Of a DNA stretch of 22,531 nucleotides, positions 1-7,194 are shown in pieces. Each line of letters opens with the position of its first letter. Within the stretch, counting starts at the first letter, position 1. Under the pieces are notes generated by a model, which made no database searches, was not told the origin of the DNA, and saw nothing but the letters and a program-made list of their open reading frames with translations. The DNA is from an uncultured Caulobacterales bacterium (GTDB lineage Bacteria > Pseudomonadota > Alphaproteobacteria > Caulobacterales > Maricaulaceae), in contig CALJNJ010000166.1 of NCBI GenBank assembly GCA_937981945.1, forward strand, positions 1-22,531. The letters run 5' to 3'. Both the position numbers and the translations under genes were made by a program.

Positions 1-168
1 GATACGCCGTGGATCCGCGAATTTTTGCCGGATTTCGACGCTAAGAAAGCCAAGGACGGAATTGTCAATCCGGACGATTTGGCGGAACTTTATCTGCAGC
101 TGCACAATCAGCCCAGAAATGCTTGGACTTTTGAAATGGACGTACGGCCATGGGTCGAGAAATGGTAG
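1..168 (+). CDS. Short-chain dehydrogenase/reductase, C-terminal end (partial)
   Basis: The window opens inside this gene; 55 codons remain before the TAG at 166-168. The tail contains NPDDLAELYLQLHNQP followed by AWTFEMDVRPWVEKW. This resembles the C-terminus of short-chain dehydrogenases, where a loading statement on the polypeptide-binding groove is followed by an Asp-Val-Arg-Pro segment near the end. The NAD(P)-binding Rossmann motif and the catalytic Tyr-Lys pair would lie upstream, outside the window, so substrate and cofactor cannot be judged. The isomerase gene downstream starts 4 bases after this stop, which suggests one transcript. The family call rests on the tail alone. Confidence 0.6.
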   Translation, partial: DTPWIREFLPDFDAKKAKDGIVNPDDLAELYLQLHNQPRNAWTFEMDVRPWVEKW

Positions 169-172
169 CCTT

Positions 173-760
173 ATGAGCAAAGCGGTAGAGTTCTTTTTCG
201 ATTTCGGCAGTCCGACCAGCTATCTGGCCTGGCGGCGACTGACAGTCCTGCAGGATCAATATGACGCCGTCATCGACTATCGTCCGTTTTTACTCGGCGG
301 CGTGTTCAAAGCGACCGGAAACTCCAGCCCTATAATGGTGCCGGCCAAAGGCAAATATATGCTCACTGATATGGCGCGCTTCGCGGAAAAATTCGGCATT
401 GCTATGAACATGAACCCATATTTCCCGGTCAATACCTTGCCCTTGATGCGCGGGGCTTATGGCGCGAAAAAACTCGGCTGCTTTGATGACTATGTTAAAA
501 CTGTTTTCGAAGCACTTTGGGTCGACGCTGCGAATATGGGGGACCCGGCGGTTATAGGATCGGTTTTATCCGCGGCCGGTTTGGACGCCGGCGCGCTGAT
601 TGCGCTCACCCAAGATCCTGAGATCAAACGAACCCTGATCAAGGTGACCGAAGAAGCCGTTAATCGGGGCGCCTTTGGCGCGCCGACAATGTTTATGGAC
701 GGGGAAATGTATTTCGGTCAGGACCGCATCGACTTTATTGAGGATAAGCTGAGCGCCTAA
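173..760 (+). CDS. 2-hydroxychromene-2-carboxylate isomerase family protein (DsbA/GST-kappa fold)
   Basis: Encodes 195 residues. The N-terminus MSKAVEFFFDFGSPTSYLAW carries the D-F-x-S-P-x-S-Y signature of the family, whose Ser (here S13) helps bind glutathione and substrate. The C-terminal segment GAPTMFMDGEMYFGQDR, containing the cis-Pro loop followed by F-x-G-x-D-R, is equally typical. NahD, the named member, isomerises 2-hydroxychromene-2-carboxylate in naphthalene breakdown. Many alphaproteobacteria carry homologues with no naphthalene pathway, so the substrate is open. I chose the ATG at 173 because an in-frame extension to 62 would run through the preceding dehydrogenase gene and lacks family sequence. 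The stop overlaps the stop of the convergent alkB gene. No strong ribosome binding site is visible, so translation may depend on the upstream gene. Confidence 0.82.
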   Translation: MSKAVEFFFDFGSPTSYLAWRRLTVLQDQYDAVIDYRPFLLGGVFKATGNSSPIMVPAKGKYMLTDMARFAEKFGIAMNMNPYFPVNTLPLMRGAYGAKKLGCFDDYVKTVFEALWVDAANMGDPAVIGSVLSAAGLDAGALIALTQDPEIKRTLIKVTEEAVNRGAFGAPTMFMDGEMYFGQDRIDFIEDKLSA

Positions 761-1881
761 GCCACCATATCTTTGGTTAGGACCTTGCTCATATCGCCGC
801 CGGCGTTTTTGATCACCAGCGGATCCATGATCCGGCGAAAGATCGGCGGAAAATAAGCAATCAAAAACATGGTGCCGTATCCGAAGGGCAGCTCAGGCAC
901 ATTTTCCATATTTCGCAAGTGCTGATAATGCCGCGACGGATGGGCATGGTGATCGGAATGACGGGCCAAATTATAGCTGATCATATTGGTGACCAGACTC
1001 TTAGTATTCCAGCTGTGATGGGGCATACACGGCAGATATTTTCCGTCGGCTCGCTTCTCCCGCAGCAGGCCGTAATGCCCGACATAATTTTGCATAGACA
1101 GGATTGAAGATCCGAAAGCCGCCGCAATAAAAAGGTAGGGCAGCACGGTCCATCCGAGCCAAGCCACAACCAAGCTCCAAAGCGCAATCTGCATGGCAAC
1201 AGTGGCGACGACTTCGTTTTTCAAGGAAAATTTTGAATAGCCCTTACGATTGGCACGCTTGGTTTCAAGACGCCAAGCACGCTTCCAAGCGCCCGGATAT
1301 TCGCGGGCCATAAAACCGTAATATGATTCTCCGAAACGAGCCGTCGCGCTGTCTCGCGGGGTGGCGACATCAGAATGATGCCCGGTATTATGCTCGACGC
1401 GGAAATGCCCGTAAAATACAGGGGCCAACATAAAGAGCGCAATCCATTTTGACAGCTTGTCAGTTTTGTGGCCGGTTTCATGTCCGGAATTTATGGCAAA
1501 TGCCAAACCTGATCCGTGCGCCAGGGCCAGTCCGATATAGGACGACACAGGCATAGGCTGCGTCACCACATACCAAGCCCCGATCAGCCAGGTCAGATAA
1601 AGAACCGGGAGCAGGGCATGCACCATAAATTTGTAAAAGGGCGATAATTCTTCCATTTCATGGTCGAGCCCCAAAAGATCATGTTCATCATCGCCGGCCA
1701 GATATTCGACGATCGGCATAATCACATAGATGAATACAAATGGCGCCCAGGCAAAGTGAACATTGCCGGTGAGCATCATGAGGCCAATTCCCAGAAGCGG
1801 GATAAACGGATAGGTCAATGACACCAGCCATATATGCCGTTTTGCGGACGGGTTTTTCTCAAAATAAGCAACAAGACTCAT
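757..1881 (-). CDS. alkB: Alkane 1-monooxygenase (AlkB)
   Basis: Encodes 374 residues of an integral-membrane, non-haem di-iron hydroxylase that oxidises the terminal carbon of medium-chain alkanes using rubredoxin electrons. All diagnostic histidine boxes are present: H134-E-T-G-H138-K, E163-H-N-T-G-H168-H169, N265-Y-V-G-H269-Y-G-L and R307-H-S-D-H311-H312-A-x-P. Hydrophobic stretches near residues 16-60, 85-130, 148-158 and 225-262 fit the usual membrane topology. Length is slightly under the typical 400. The ATG at 1881 is preceded by AAGGAG. No rubredoxin or rubredoxin reductase gene lies in the window, so partners must be elsewhere. The -35 box lies inside a palindrome next to the divergent tetR gene, so repression by that regulator is likely. 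The substrate range is inferred from the family only. Confidence 0.95.
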   Translation of the reverse strand: MSLVAYFEKNPSAKRHIWLVSLTYPFIPLLGIGLMMLTGNVHFAWAPFVFIYVIMPIVEYLAGDDEHDLLGLDHEMEELSPFYKFMVHALLPVLYLTWLIGAWYVVTQPMPVSSYIGLALAHGSGLAFAINSGHETGHKTDKLSKWIALFMLAPVFYGHFRVEHNTGHHSDVATPRDSATARFGESYYGFMAREYPGAWKRAWRLETKRANRKGYSKFSLKNEVVATVAMQIALWSLVVAWLGWTVLPYLFIAAAFGSSILSMQNYVGHYGLLREKRADGKYLPCMPHHSWNTKSLVTNMISYNLARHSDHHAHPSRHYQHLRNMENVPELPFGYGTMFLIAYFPPIFRRIMDPLVIKNAGGDMSKVLTKDMVA

Positions 1882-1899
1882 GGTCGAACTCCTTCTTCG

Positions 1900-1933
1900 A
1901 GCCTACAAATAGCCTTATTGATAAAATTGTCAA
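1900..1933 (-). promoter_or_regulatory. Probable alkB promoter
   Basis: Reading the minus strand, a perfect TTGACA (1928-1933) is followed after 16 bases by TATTTG (1906-1911), a weaker -10. The -35 hexamer is the right arm of the first TetR-type palindrome (1918-1933), so a bound repressor would cover the polymerase contact. The 5' leader to the alkB ATG would be short, about 20 bases, and it contains the AAGGAG ribosome binding site. Confidence 0.5.
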
Positions 1934-1957
1934 CAACTTTATTGATAAAATTATCAA
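1918..1957. promoter_or_regulatory. Tandem palindromic operators between alkB and tetR
   Basis: Two copies of a 16-base palindrome lie 24 bases apart centre to centre. Site 2 (1942-1957, TTGATAAAATTATCAA) has perfect 7-base arms around AA. Site 1 (1918-1933) is identical except for one base (G in place of A in the right arm). The shared unit extends leftward to TTATTGATAAAATT. Position between a divergent tetR and alkB, and overlap with promoter elements on both sides, make these the likely binding sites for the TetR product. The TTGAT/ATCAA arms resemble FNR/FixK sites, but the 6-base spacer differs from the 4 bases of those sites. Confidence 0.75.
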
Positions 1958-1970
1958 TATTGAATTATAA
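1942..1970 (+). promoter_or_regulatory. Possible tetR promoter
   Basis: TTGATA (1942-1947), 17-base spacer, TTATAA (1965-1970). The -35 element is the left arm of operator site 2, so the regulator would also control its own gene and the TonB receptor gene coupled to it. Hexamers are matched by eye only. Confidence 0.4.
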
Positions 1971-1993
1971 GATACTTGCCCTATAAGACGGGC

Positions 1994-2554
1994 ATGTCAG
2001 CGACTCGCCAAAGATTGAGCCCCGAAGCTCGTAAAGCTCAATTGATTGAGATCGCCATGAAAGTTTTTGCGACGGATGGTTTGGAGCGGGCAGGGCATGG
2101 CGATATCGCAAAACTCGCCGGGGTCTCTACGGCGACGGTTTTCAATTATTTTCCGACCCGTGAGGATTTGTTGGAATCCGTGCTCGAGGAATTACGGGCC
2201 AAGATAAGAGGGCTGTTTGCGGCCCTTGGAGACGGAAAAACTCAAACCGGAAACGGCTTGCGGATGATGGTCACGGCCTTTGACCATTTGATCAAAAACG
2301 ATCCGGACATGGTCAAAGTCTTCATGCGCTGGGAGACGGCCTTTGGGCATGATATCCGAAAATCATATCTGAAATTCCAAGAAGAAATTCTCGACGGAAT
2401 ACAAAGCCGCCTTCTCAACAGCCGCCCTGATCGATCAGACGCTCGTATTATTATCGGCGGCGCTTATGTTTATTCCCAAATGCGTCTTGACGGTACGGCG
2501 GAAGATGTCATTGAGCGTTTTGTCGAGCGTCTGCTCTCAGTCTTAGGCGAATAA
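1994..2554 (+). CDS. TetR/AcrR-family transcriptional regulator
   Basis: Encodes 186 residues from the ATG at 1994. A TTG at 1976 would add six residues but would leave almost no leader after the predicted promoter. The N-terminal DNA-binding domain is clear: RKAQLIEIAMKVFATDG, then the helix-turn-helix around residues 34-55 with GVSTATVFNYFPTREDLL. The F-N-Y-F-x-x-R-E-x-L pattern is standard for TetR helices 3-4. The C-terminal domain, expected to bind a ligand, is not specific enough to name an inducer. The gene is divergent from alkB and shares tandem palindromes with it, so it is probably a repressor relieved by an alkane, fatty acid or acyl-CoA; this is inference. Its stop overlaps the start of the TonB receptor by one base (TAATG), so the two are translationally coupled. 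Confidence 0.9.
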   Translation: MSATRQRLSPEARKAQLIEIAMKVFATDGLERAGHGDIAKLAGVSTATVFNYFPTREDLLESVLEELRAKIRGLFAALGDGKTQTGNGLRMMVTAFDHLIKNDPDMVKVFMRWETAFGHDIRKSYLKFQEEILDGIQSRLLNSRPDRSDARIIIGGAYVYSQMRLDGTAEDVIERFVERLLSVLGE

Positions 2555-4599
2555 TGAGAAAATTTGTAATTTTACCGGCTGCATTCGCAGCTTTTGCGAC
2601 GGCGTCTGCACAGGAAGTGCTTCAGGACGAGGTCGTCGTCGTGCCATTATCCATGGCCGATGCTCTGACCATTGACAATATTACCGTGACGGCAACACGC
2701 ACGAATGACAATCGCTATTCCTATCCTGCGAAAATCGACAAAATAACCGGTGAACGTTTGACGGAAATTTCAGCCGTCCACCCCGCCGAACTTTTAAATG
2801 CTGTGCCGGGCGTGCACATTCACCGCGGCAGCGGTCTTGAGCATCTTACATCCCTGCGGTCACCGGTTTTAACGGGCGGCGCGGGCGCCGGATCATTTTT
2901 ATACTTGCAGGATGGTATCCCGCTTCGCGCCGCCGGGTTCTCCAACGTCAACGGCCTGTTTGAAGCCCATTCAGAACTTGGCGCGGGCGCCGAAGTCTTT
3001 AAGGGCCCCGGCAGTGTTACTTTCGGATCAAATGCGCTGCACGGGCTCATAAATTTCAGCAGCCGTTTGCCCGATAATATAAACCGTTATCAAATTATGG
3101 GCGGTGAAGACGGTCATATTTCGGCGGCGGTCAGTCATTCCGTGCGCGATCAACATAATGAGGGTTACGTACTGGATATAGCTTTGGCTGATGATAGCGG
3201 GTTTCGCGATGATTCCGGCTATAGTCAGCAAAAATACCGGGCCACATTGACTCGAAATTTGGGTCAATGGGATGCCGTCTGGAAAACATCCTTCCAAAAC
3301 CTTGAACAAGAAACCGCCGGGTTTATTCGCGGTGATGACGCCAATTTGGATGATGCTGTCAGGTTCTCAAACCCAAACCCCGAGGCCTATAGAGATTCCA
3401 AATCAGCTCGGACGCAATTGCGGCTTCAAAAGCAGGTGAACGGGGAAGCAGGGTTCTTGATTATACCTTATGCCAGATGGACGGAAATGGAATTTTTGCG
3501 CCATTTTGTGCCGGGTCAAGCCACTGAAAAAGTCGGACATTGGAGTATCGGTTCCGCCAATGCCTTCCACGGTTATAATTACATCATCGGATTTGACGCC
3601 GAATATACGACCGGGTTTTTAGACGAGTTTCAAGACAGTCCTGATAGGTTCTCTTTCGTTCAGGGTGCCCATTATGATTACGAGGTCGACGCTATCACAT
3701 TGGCAGGTTACGGCGAATATGATTTTGAGATCGGATCGGACATAGACGTCAAGATCGGCGCGCGGGCCGAATATGTGGACTACGCATATGACAATAAAAT
3801 TGATACGGCGGATAATGGTCGTTTTCGCCGCGTCGATGACAGGTCTGATAATTTCTTTGTGGTGACACCTAAAATTTCGCTGACCAAGGAATTTGACAAT
3901 AATGTTCATGTTTATGCCAGAGCGGTCCGCGGCGCGCGCGCCCCGCAAGTGACGGACCTCTACTCTCTGCAAACACAGCAACAACCGGGCGAAATCAAAA
4001 GCGAAACTTTGGACAGTCTGGAAATTGGCCTTAAGAAACAGCATAAAAATTTCAGCTATGAATTAGCTGTCTATGCCATGGAAAAAGACAATTTCTTTTT
4101 CAGAAACAGCGCCGGACTGAATGTGATTGACGGTAAGACCTCGCATAGGGGCATCGAAGCCTCTGCCCGTTGGAAAGCCGCGAATTGGTTGGAGCTTTCA
4201 GGCAATATCAATTTTGCGGACCATACTTACAATTTTTCAGACGCCGCAAGCTCGGTCTCAAACACAATTACCAAGGGCGACAAAGTAGATCCGGCGCCCG
4301 AAATTTACGGTACCGGAATTGTAAAGCTCATGCCGGGCACAGATTACGCCGCCGAAATTGAGTGGCGTCATTTGGGCGAATATTTCCTCGACCCCGGCAA
4401 TACGGAAACCTATCCCGGCCATGATGTCTTTGTCCTGCGGGGGCAGTACAATCTGTCAGATGAAGCAACCATATTTACGCGAGTCGATAATCTGTTTGAT
4501 AAGCGCTATGCCAATCGCGCTGATTTTGCTTTTGGTTCGGAGCGTTATTTTCCGGGGCGTCCGCGAACGATTTTCTTGGGCGTCAGAGGCGAATTTTAG
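2554..4599 (+). CDS. TonB-dependent outer-membrane receptor
   Basis: Encodes 681 residues. A signal peptide (about residues 1-19, MRKFVILPAAFAAFATASA) is followed by a TonB-box-like DNITVTATR (41-49). The plug domain has the expected features, including LLNAVPGVHIHRGSG, FLYLQDGIPLR and EVFKGPGSVTFGSNALHGLINF. The rest is a beta-barrel rich in aromatic residues, ending in VDNLFDKRYANRADF, then RYFPGRPRTIFLGVRGEF with the terminal Phe needed for outer-membrane assembly. These receptors import scarce ligands, such as siderophores or vitamins, with TonB-ExbBD energy. Coupling to a TetR gene beside alkB suggests a hydrocarbon or related lipid as ligand or inducer, but the sequence does not prove it. 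No recognisable terminator follows before prfA. Confidence 0.92.
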   Translation: MRKFVILPAAFAAFATASAQEVLQDEVVVVPLSMADALTIDNITVTATRTNDNRYSYPAKIDKITGERLTEISAVHPAELLNAVPGVHIHRGSGLEHLTSLRSPVLTGGAGAGSFLYLQDGIPLRAAGFSNVNGLFEAHSELGAGAEVFKGPGSVTFGSNALHGLINFSSRLPDNINRYQIMGGEDGHISAAVSHSVRDQHNEGYVLDIALADDSGFRDDSGYSQQKYRATLTRNLGQWDAVWKTSFQNLEQETAGFIRGDDANLDDAVRFSNPNPEAYRDSKSARTQLRLQKQVNGEAGFLIIPYARWTEMEFLRHFVPGQATEKVGHWSIGSANAFHGYNYIIGFDAEYTTGFLDEFQDSPDRFSFVQGAHYDYEVDAITLAGYGEYDFEIGSDIDVKIGARAEYVDYAYDNKIDTADNGRFRRVDDRSDNFFVVTPKISLTKEFDNNVHVYARAVRGARAPQVTDLYSLQTQQQPGEIKSETLDSLEIGLKKQHKNFSYELAVYAMEKDNFFFRNSAGLNVIDGKTSHRGIEASARWKAANWLELSGNINFADHTYNFSDAASSVSNTITKGDKVDPAPEIYGTGIVKLMPGTDYAAEIEWRHLGEYFLDPGNTETYPGHDVFVLRGQYNLSDEATIFTRVDNLFDKRYANRADFAFGSERYFPGRPRTIFLGVRGEF

Positions 4600-4620
4600 G
4601 TCCGAAAGCTCCTGTAGGAG

Positions 4621-4662
4621 TGGATTAACGCTGACCGCTGACTGGACAATTCAATTAATCCA
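4621..4662. repeat. Inverted repeat before prfA
   Basis: TGGATTAA (4621-4628) and its exact complement TTAATCCA (4655-4662) enclose 26 bases that hold a direct repeat of GCTGAC. It lies between the TonB receptor stop and the prfA start, where neither a T-rich terminator nor a good ribosome binding site is visible. It may be a hairpin in the prfA leader or a chance pairing. Confidence 0.3.
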
Positions 4663-4677
4663 ACCTAACTACCGGCC

Positions 4678-5745
4678 ATGAATATACCGGATCAAAAATT
4701 AGCGCAGGTTGTCGACCGTTTTGAACATATCGAAGCCCGAATGGGCGCGACGTCAGACGGCGTCGAGATCGTACGCCTCGGAAAAGATTATGCCGAGCTC
4801 AAGCCTGTGGTGGAAGGTGTCCGCAAGCTGCAGTCGGCCCGTGCCGAAATGGAAGATTTACAGGCCATGCTGGATGACCCTGAAATGGGGCCCATGGCCA
4901 AAGAAGAACTGCAGGCCATCAAAGAAACCTTGCCCGAGCTTGAACGCGAAGTATCTATCTTGCTCTTGCCGAAGGACAAAGATGACAATGCCTCAATCGT
5001 TCTTGAAATTCGCGCCGGGACCGGCGGAGATGAAGCTGCAATTTTCGCCGGCGATCTCTACCGCATGTATGCCCGCTACGCGCAAATTTCCGGCTGGAAG
5101 GTTGAGATAGAAAATGAGTCCGAAGCGGATATGGGCGGTTTTAAAGAAATTGTCGCTTCCATCACGGGCTCGGGCGTCTACGGCAAAATGAAATTTGAAA
5201 GCGGTGTTCACCGGGTTCAGCGCGTTCCGGTGACTGAAACGCAGGGCCGTATTCATACATCGGCGGCAACTGTCGCGGTTCTGCCCGAACCGGAAGATAT
5301 CGATATCGGCTTTTCCATGAATGACGTCAGAGTAGACACAATGCGCGCCTCAGGCGCCGGAGGGCAGCACGTCAATAAAACCGACTCGGCCGTTCGTATG
5401 ACCCACGTGCCGACCGGCGTTGTGGTGGTTTGCGATGCTAAGTCTCAACATATGAACCGCGCCAATGCCGAACGCATTTTGAAAATGCGGCTCTATGATA
5501 TGGAAAAGCAGCGCCTCGACGCCGAACGCGCCGATGAGCGCAAAGGCCAAGTCGGGTCCGGTGATCGTTCGGAGCGGATTCGAACCTATAATTACCCCCA
5601 AGGACGTGTCACGGATCACCGCATAAATCTGACTCTTTATAAGCTTGATAAAATTGTTGCCGGCGATGAACTTGGCGATGTGATCGACTCGCTGATCGCC
5701 GAAGATCAGGCCTCGCGCCTGGCCGCCATGGAAGCTGACGGGTAA
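4678..5745 (+). CDS. prfA: Peptide chain release factor 1
   Basis: Encodes 355 residues, the usual RF1 length. RF1 recognises UAA and UAG in the ribosomal A site and triggers hydrolysis of peptidyl-tRNA. The codon-recognition tripeptide P184-V185-T186 (P-x-T type) separates it from RF2, which has SPF. The catalytic G228-G229-Q230 loop sits in [15 protein letters not shown], and the N-terminal domain starts [21 protein letters not shown]. In many bacteria prmC, which methylates the GGQ glutamine, follows directly; here a probable 6S RNA and trmD follow, so prmC must be elsewhere. The ATG at 4678 lacks an obvious Shine-Dalgarno sequence, but the protein N-terminus matches the family start. Confidence 0.97.
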   Translation: MNIPDQKLAQVVDRFEHIEARMGATSDGVEIVRLGKDYAELKPVVEGVRKLQSARAEMEDLQAMLDDPEMGPMAKEELQAIKETLPELEREVSILLLPKDKDDNASIVLEIRAGTGGDEAAIFAGDLYRMYARYAQISGWKVEIENESEADMGGFKEIVASITGSGVYGKMKFESGVHRVQRVPVTETQGRIHTSAATVAVLPEPEDIDIGFSMNDVRVDTMRASGAGGQHVNKTDSAVRMTHVPTGVVVVCDAKSQHMNRANAERILKMRLYDMEKQRLDAERADERKGQVGSGDRSERIRTYNYPQGRVTDHRINLTLYKLDKIVAGDELGDVIDSLIAEDQASRLAAMEADG

Positions 5746-5789
5746 GTCTGAGAATAATTTAACTTGTAACTTGGGCGGATTGCGCCCAC

Positions 5790-5970
5790 ATGTTGCCCGA
5801 CGGTTGCTGCGGGCTTTGTGCGTCGGCACTAATTCCAGGGACCTTAATTCATCCTTAGGGAGCTGGCTCTGTCCGGATCGTGGTTCGGTTAATTCCGGCG
5901 CCCACCTGTAAACACAGGTTCACGGGAATAAGATCGCCCCCACGGGCTTAGTGGTGCCGTCACATTTACT
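5790..5970 (+). ncRNA. ssrS: Probable 6S RNA
   Basis: This intergenic stretch has no reading frame but clear RNA structure and 6S-like sequence. A hairpin with six perfect pairs (ACCTGT, loop AAAC, ACAGGT at 5913-5928) is followed by TCACGGGAATAAG, which aligns with the 3' arm of E. coli 6S (CACCTTG, then GGTTCAAGGGTTACAG). GACGG (5799-5803) can pair with CCGTC (5957-5961) to close a rod of about 165-180 bases, the normal 6S size. A TGCGGGC near the 5' end matches the AGCGGGC of the enterobacterial closing stem. 6S RNA mimics an open promoter and sequesters sigma-70 polymerase. Ends are approximate, and the family assignment comes from remembered consensus, not a covariance search. The location between prfA and trmD is unlike the zapA/ygfA neighbourhood I know from other genomes. 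Confidence 0.55.
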
Positions 5971-6004
5971 TGGATTTTATCCGTAAACCACCTATATCCC
6001 GCAA

Positions 6005-6733
6005 ATGTCTGAAACCAATTCACAGATCTGGCAAGCGAGCGTCCTGACTCTGTTTCCGGATGCCTTTCCCGGTATTCTCGGCCAATCCATTATCGGGACG
6101 GCACGTGATAAAGGGATTTGGTCACTGGAATCCGTGGATATTCGGGATTTTGCCCCGAACAAACATCGCAATGTGGACGATACGCCGGCAGGCGGCGGAC
6201 CCGGCATGGTGATAAAGCCCGATATCGCCGCGGCGGCCATAGACAGTGTGGCAAGTCTCGACCGGCCTTTGATCTATATGACGCCGCGGGGAAAGCCTCT
6301 GACACAGAAGCGGGTGCATGAACTTTCGGAGGGGCCGGGCGTCATTGTTTTTTGCGGTCGATTCGAAGGTTTGGATGAGCGGGTCATAACGGCCCGAAAC
6401 ATGGAAGAGATCTCGATCGGGGACTTTGTGCTGGCGGGCGGTGAAATCGCCGCTCAGGCCATGCTGGAGGCTTGTATCAGGCTTTTACCGGGGGTTTTAG
6501 GGGCCGCAGCGAGCGCTGAGCAGGAGAGCTTTGAGACCGGCCTGCTGGAGCATCCGCTTTATACGCGGCCCAGAGAATGGGAAGGCTTGGAAATCCCTGA
6601 GGTTTTATTGTCCGGAGATCACAAAAAGATAGCGCAGTGGCAGTTGACTCAGGCGCAAAAGATTACTAAGGCGCGACGTCCTGATTTATATGATGCCTAT
6701 AAGGCAAAAGGAGACGATCATGAACATGATTGA
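6005..6733 (+). CDS. trmD: tRNA (guanine-N1)-methyltransferase TrmD
   Basis: Encodes 242 residues, full length for the family. TrmD methylates N1 of G37, next to the anticodon, using S-adenosylmethionine, and prevents +1 frameshifting. Family motifs are all seen: [14 protein letters not shown] in the N-terminal part, [25 protein letters not shown], and the trefoil-knot segment [14 protein letters not shown] followed by RLLPGVLG. The C-terminal domain carries [10 protein letters not shown]. In many bacteria the order is rpsP-rimM-trmD-rplS; here only the trmD-rplS end is present, preceded by a noncoding RNA. The rplS start codon lies 14 bases inside the trmD frame, so the two are co-transcribed and coupled. 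Confidence 0.97.
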   Translation: MSETNSQIWQASVLTLFPDAFPGILGQSIIGTARDKGIWSLESVDIRDFAPNKHRNVDDTPAGGGPGMVIKPDIAAAAIDSVASLDRPLIYMTPRGKPLTQKRVHELSEGPGVIVFCGRFEGLDERVITARNMEEISIGDFVLAGGEIAAQAMLEACIRLLPGVLGAAASAEQESFETGLLEHPLYTRPREWEGLEIPEVLLSGDHKKIAQWQLTQAQKITKARRPDLYDAYKAKGDDHEHD

Positions 6734-7133
6734 AACTTTGAACAAAGAAGAAGAAGCCCGCCTCCTTGAGAGCGGCAAAGTTATACCTGATTTTAGCGCC
6801 GGTGATACACTGGTCGTGCAGGTTCGCATCACGGAAGGCAGCCGAACACGTCTGCAGGCTTTCGAAGGCGTTTGTATTGCCCGTTCAGGCAAGGGCCTGA
6901 ATGAAAGCTTCACCGTTCGTAAGATTTCTTACGGCGAAGGTGTTGAGCGTGTATTCCCGGTTTATTCTCCATTGGTTGAAGAAATCGAAGTTAAGCGCAA
7001 AGGTAAAGTTCGCCGCGCGAAGCTCTACTATCTGCGCGATCGCCGCGGTAAGTCGGCTCGTATTATCGAGCGTACAACCGGACGCGGTATCGAAGCAGCC
7101 CGTAAAAAAGGTGAAGCTAAAACGAAAAAATAA
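6720..7133 (+). CDS. rplS: 50S ribosomal protein L19 (bL19)
   Basis: Encodes 137 residues. bL19 sits at the 30S-50S interface near bridge B8. The conserved core is visible: [57 protein letters not shown], and the basic [20 protein letters not shown]. The tail is lysine-rich, slightly longer than the 115 residues of E. coli. The ATG at 6720 is preceded by a strong AAAGGAG; an in-frame extension to 6690 is inside trmD and unlikely. Transcription ends at a strong hairpin 24 bases after the stop. Confidence 0.97.
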   Translation: MNMIETLNKEEEARLLESGKVIPDFSAGDTLVVQVRITEGSRTRLQAFEGVCIARSGKGLNESFTVRKISYGEGVERVFPVYSPLVEEIEVKRKGKVRRAKLYYLRDRRGKSARIIERTTGRGIEAARKKGEAKTKK

Positions 7134-7156
7134 GCGCTTTAACAGCCCTTATTATA

Positions 7157-7194
7157 AAGAACCCGGTCATTTGATCGGGTTCTTTACTTTTTAA
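7157..7194. terminator. rplS terminator, also at the 3' end of pspF
   Basis: A 12-pair stem with one G-U pair, AAGAACCCGGTC / GATCGGGTTCTT, surrounds the loop ATTT and is followed by TACTTTTT. It ends trmD-rplS. The pspF stop codon (7184-7186, minus strand) lies within it. On the minus strand the hairpin is followed by an AT-rich stretch (TTATAATAA) with no clean T tract, so it may serve both genes but better fits the + strand. Confidence 0.88.

Noticed and set aside
1918..1957. FNR/FixK sites in the alkB-tetR gap
   Set aside because: Arms TTGAT and ATCAA are separated by 6 bases rather than 4, and the tandem placement beside tetR fits a TetR operator.
5746..6004. prmC or another gene between prfA and trmD
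   Set aside because: No reading frame with protein-like composition; strong hairpins point to RNA.
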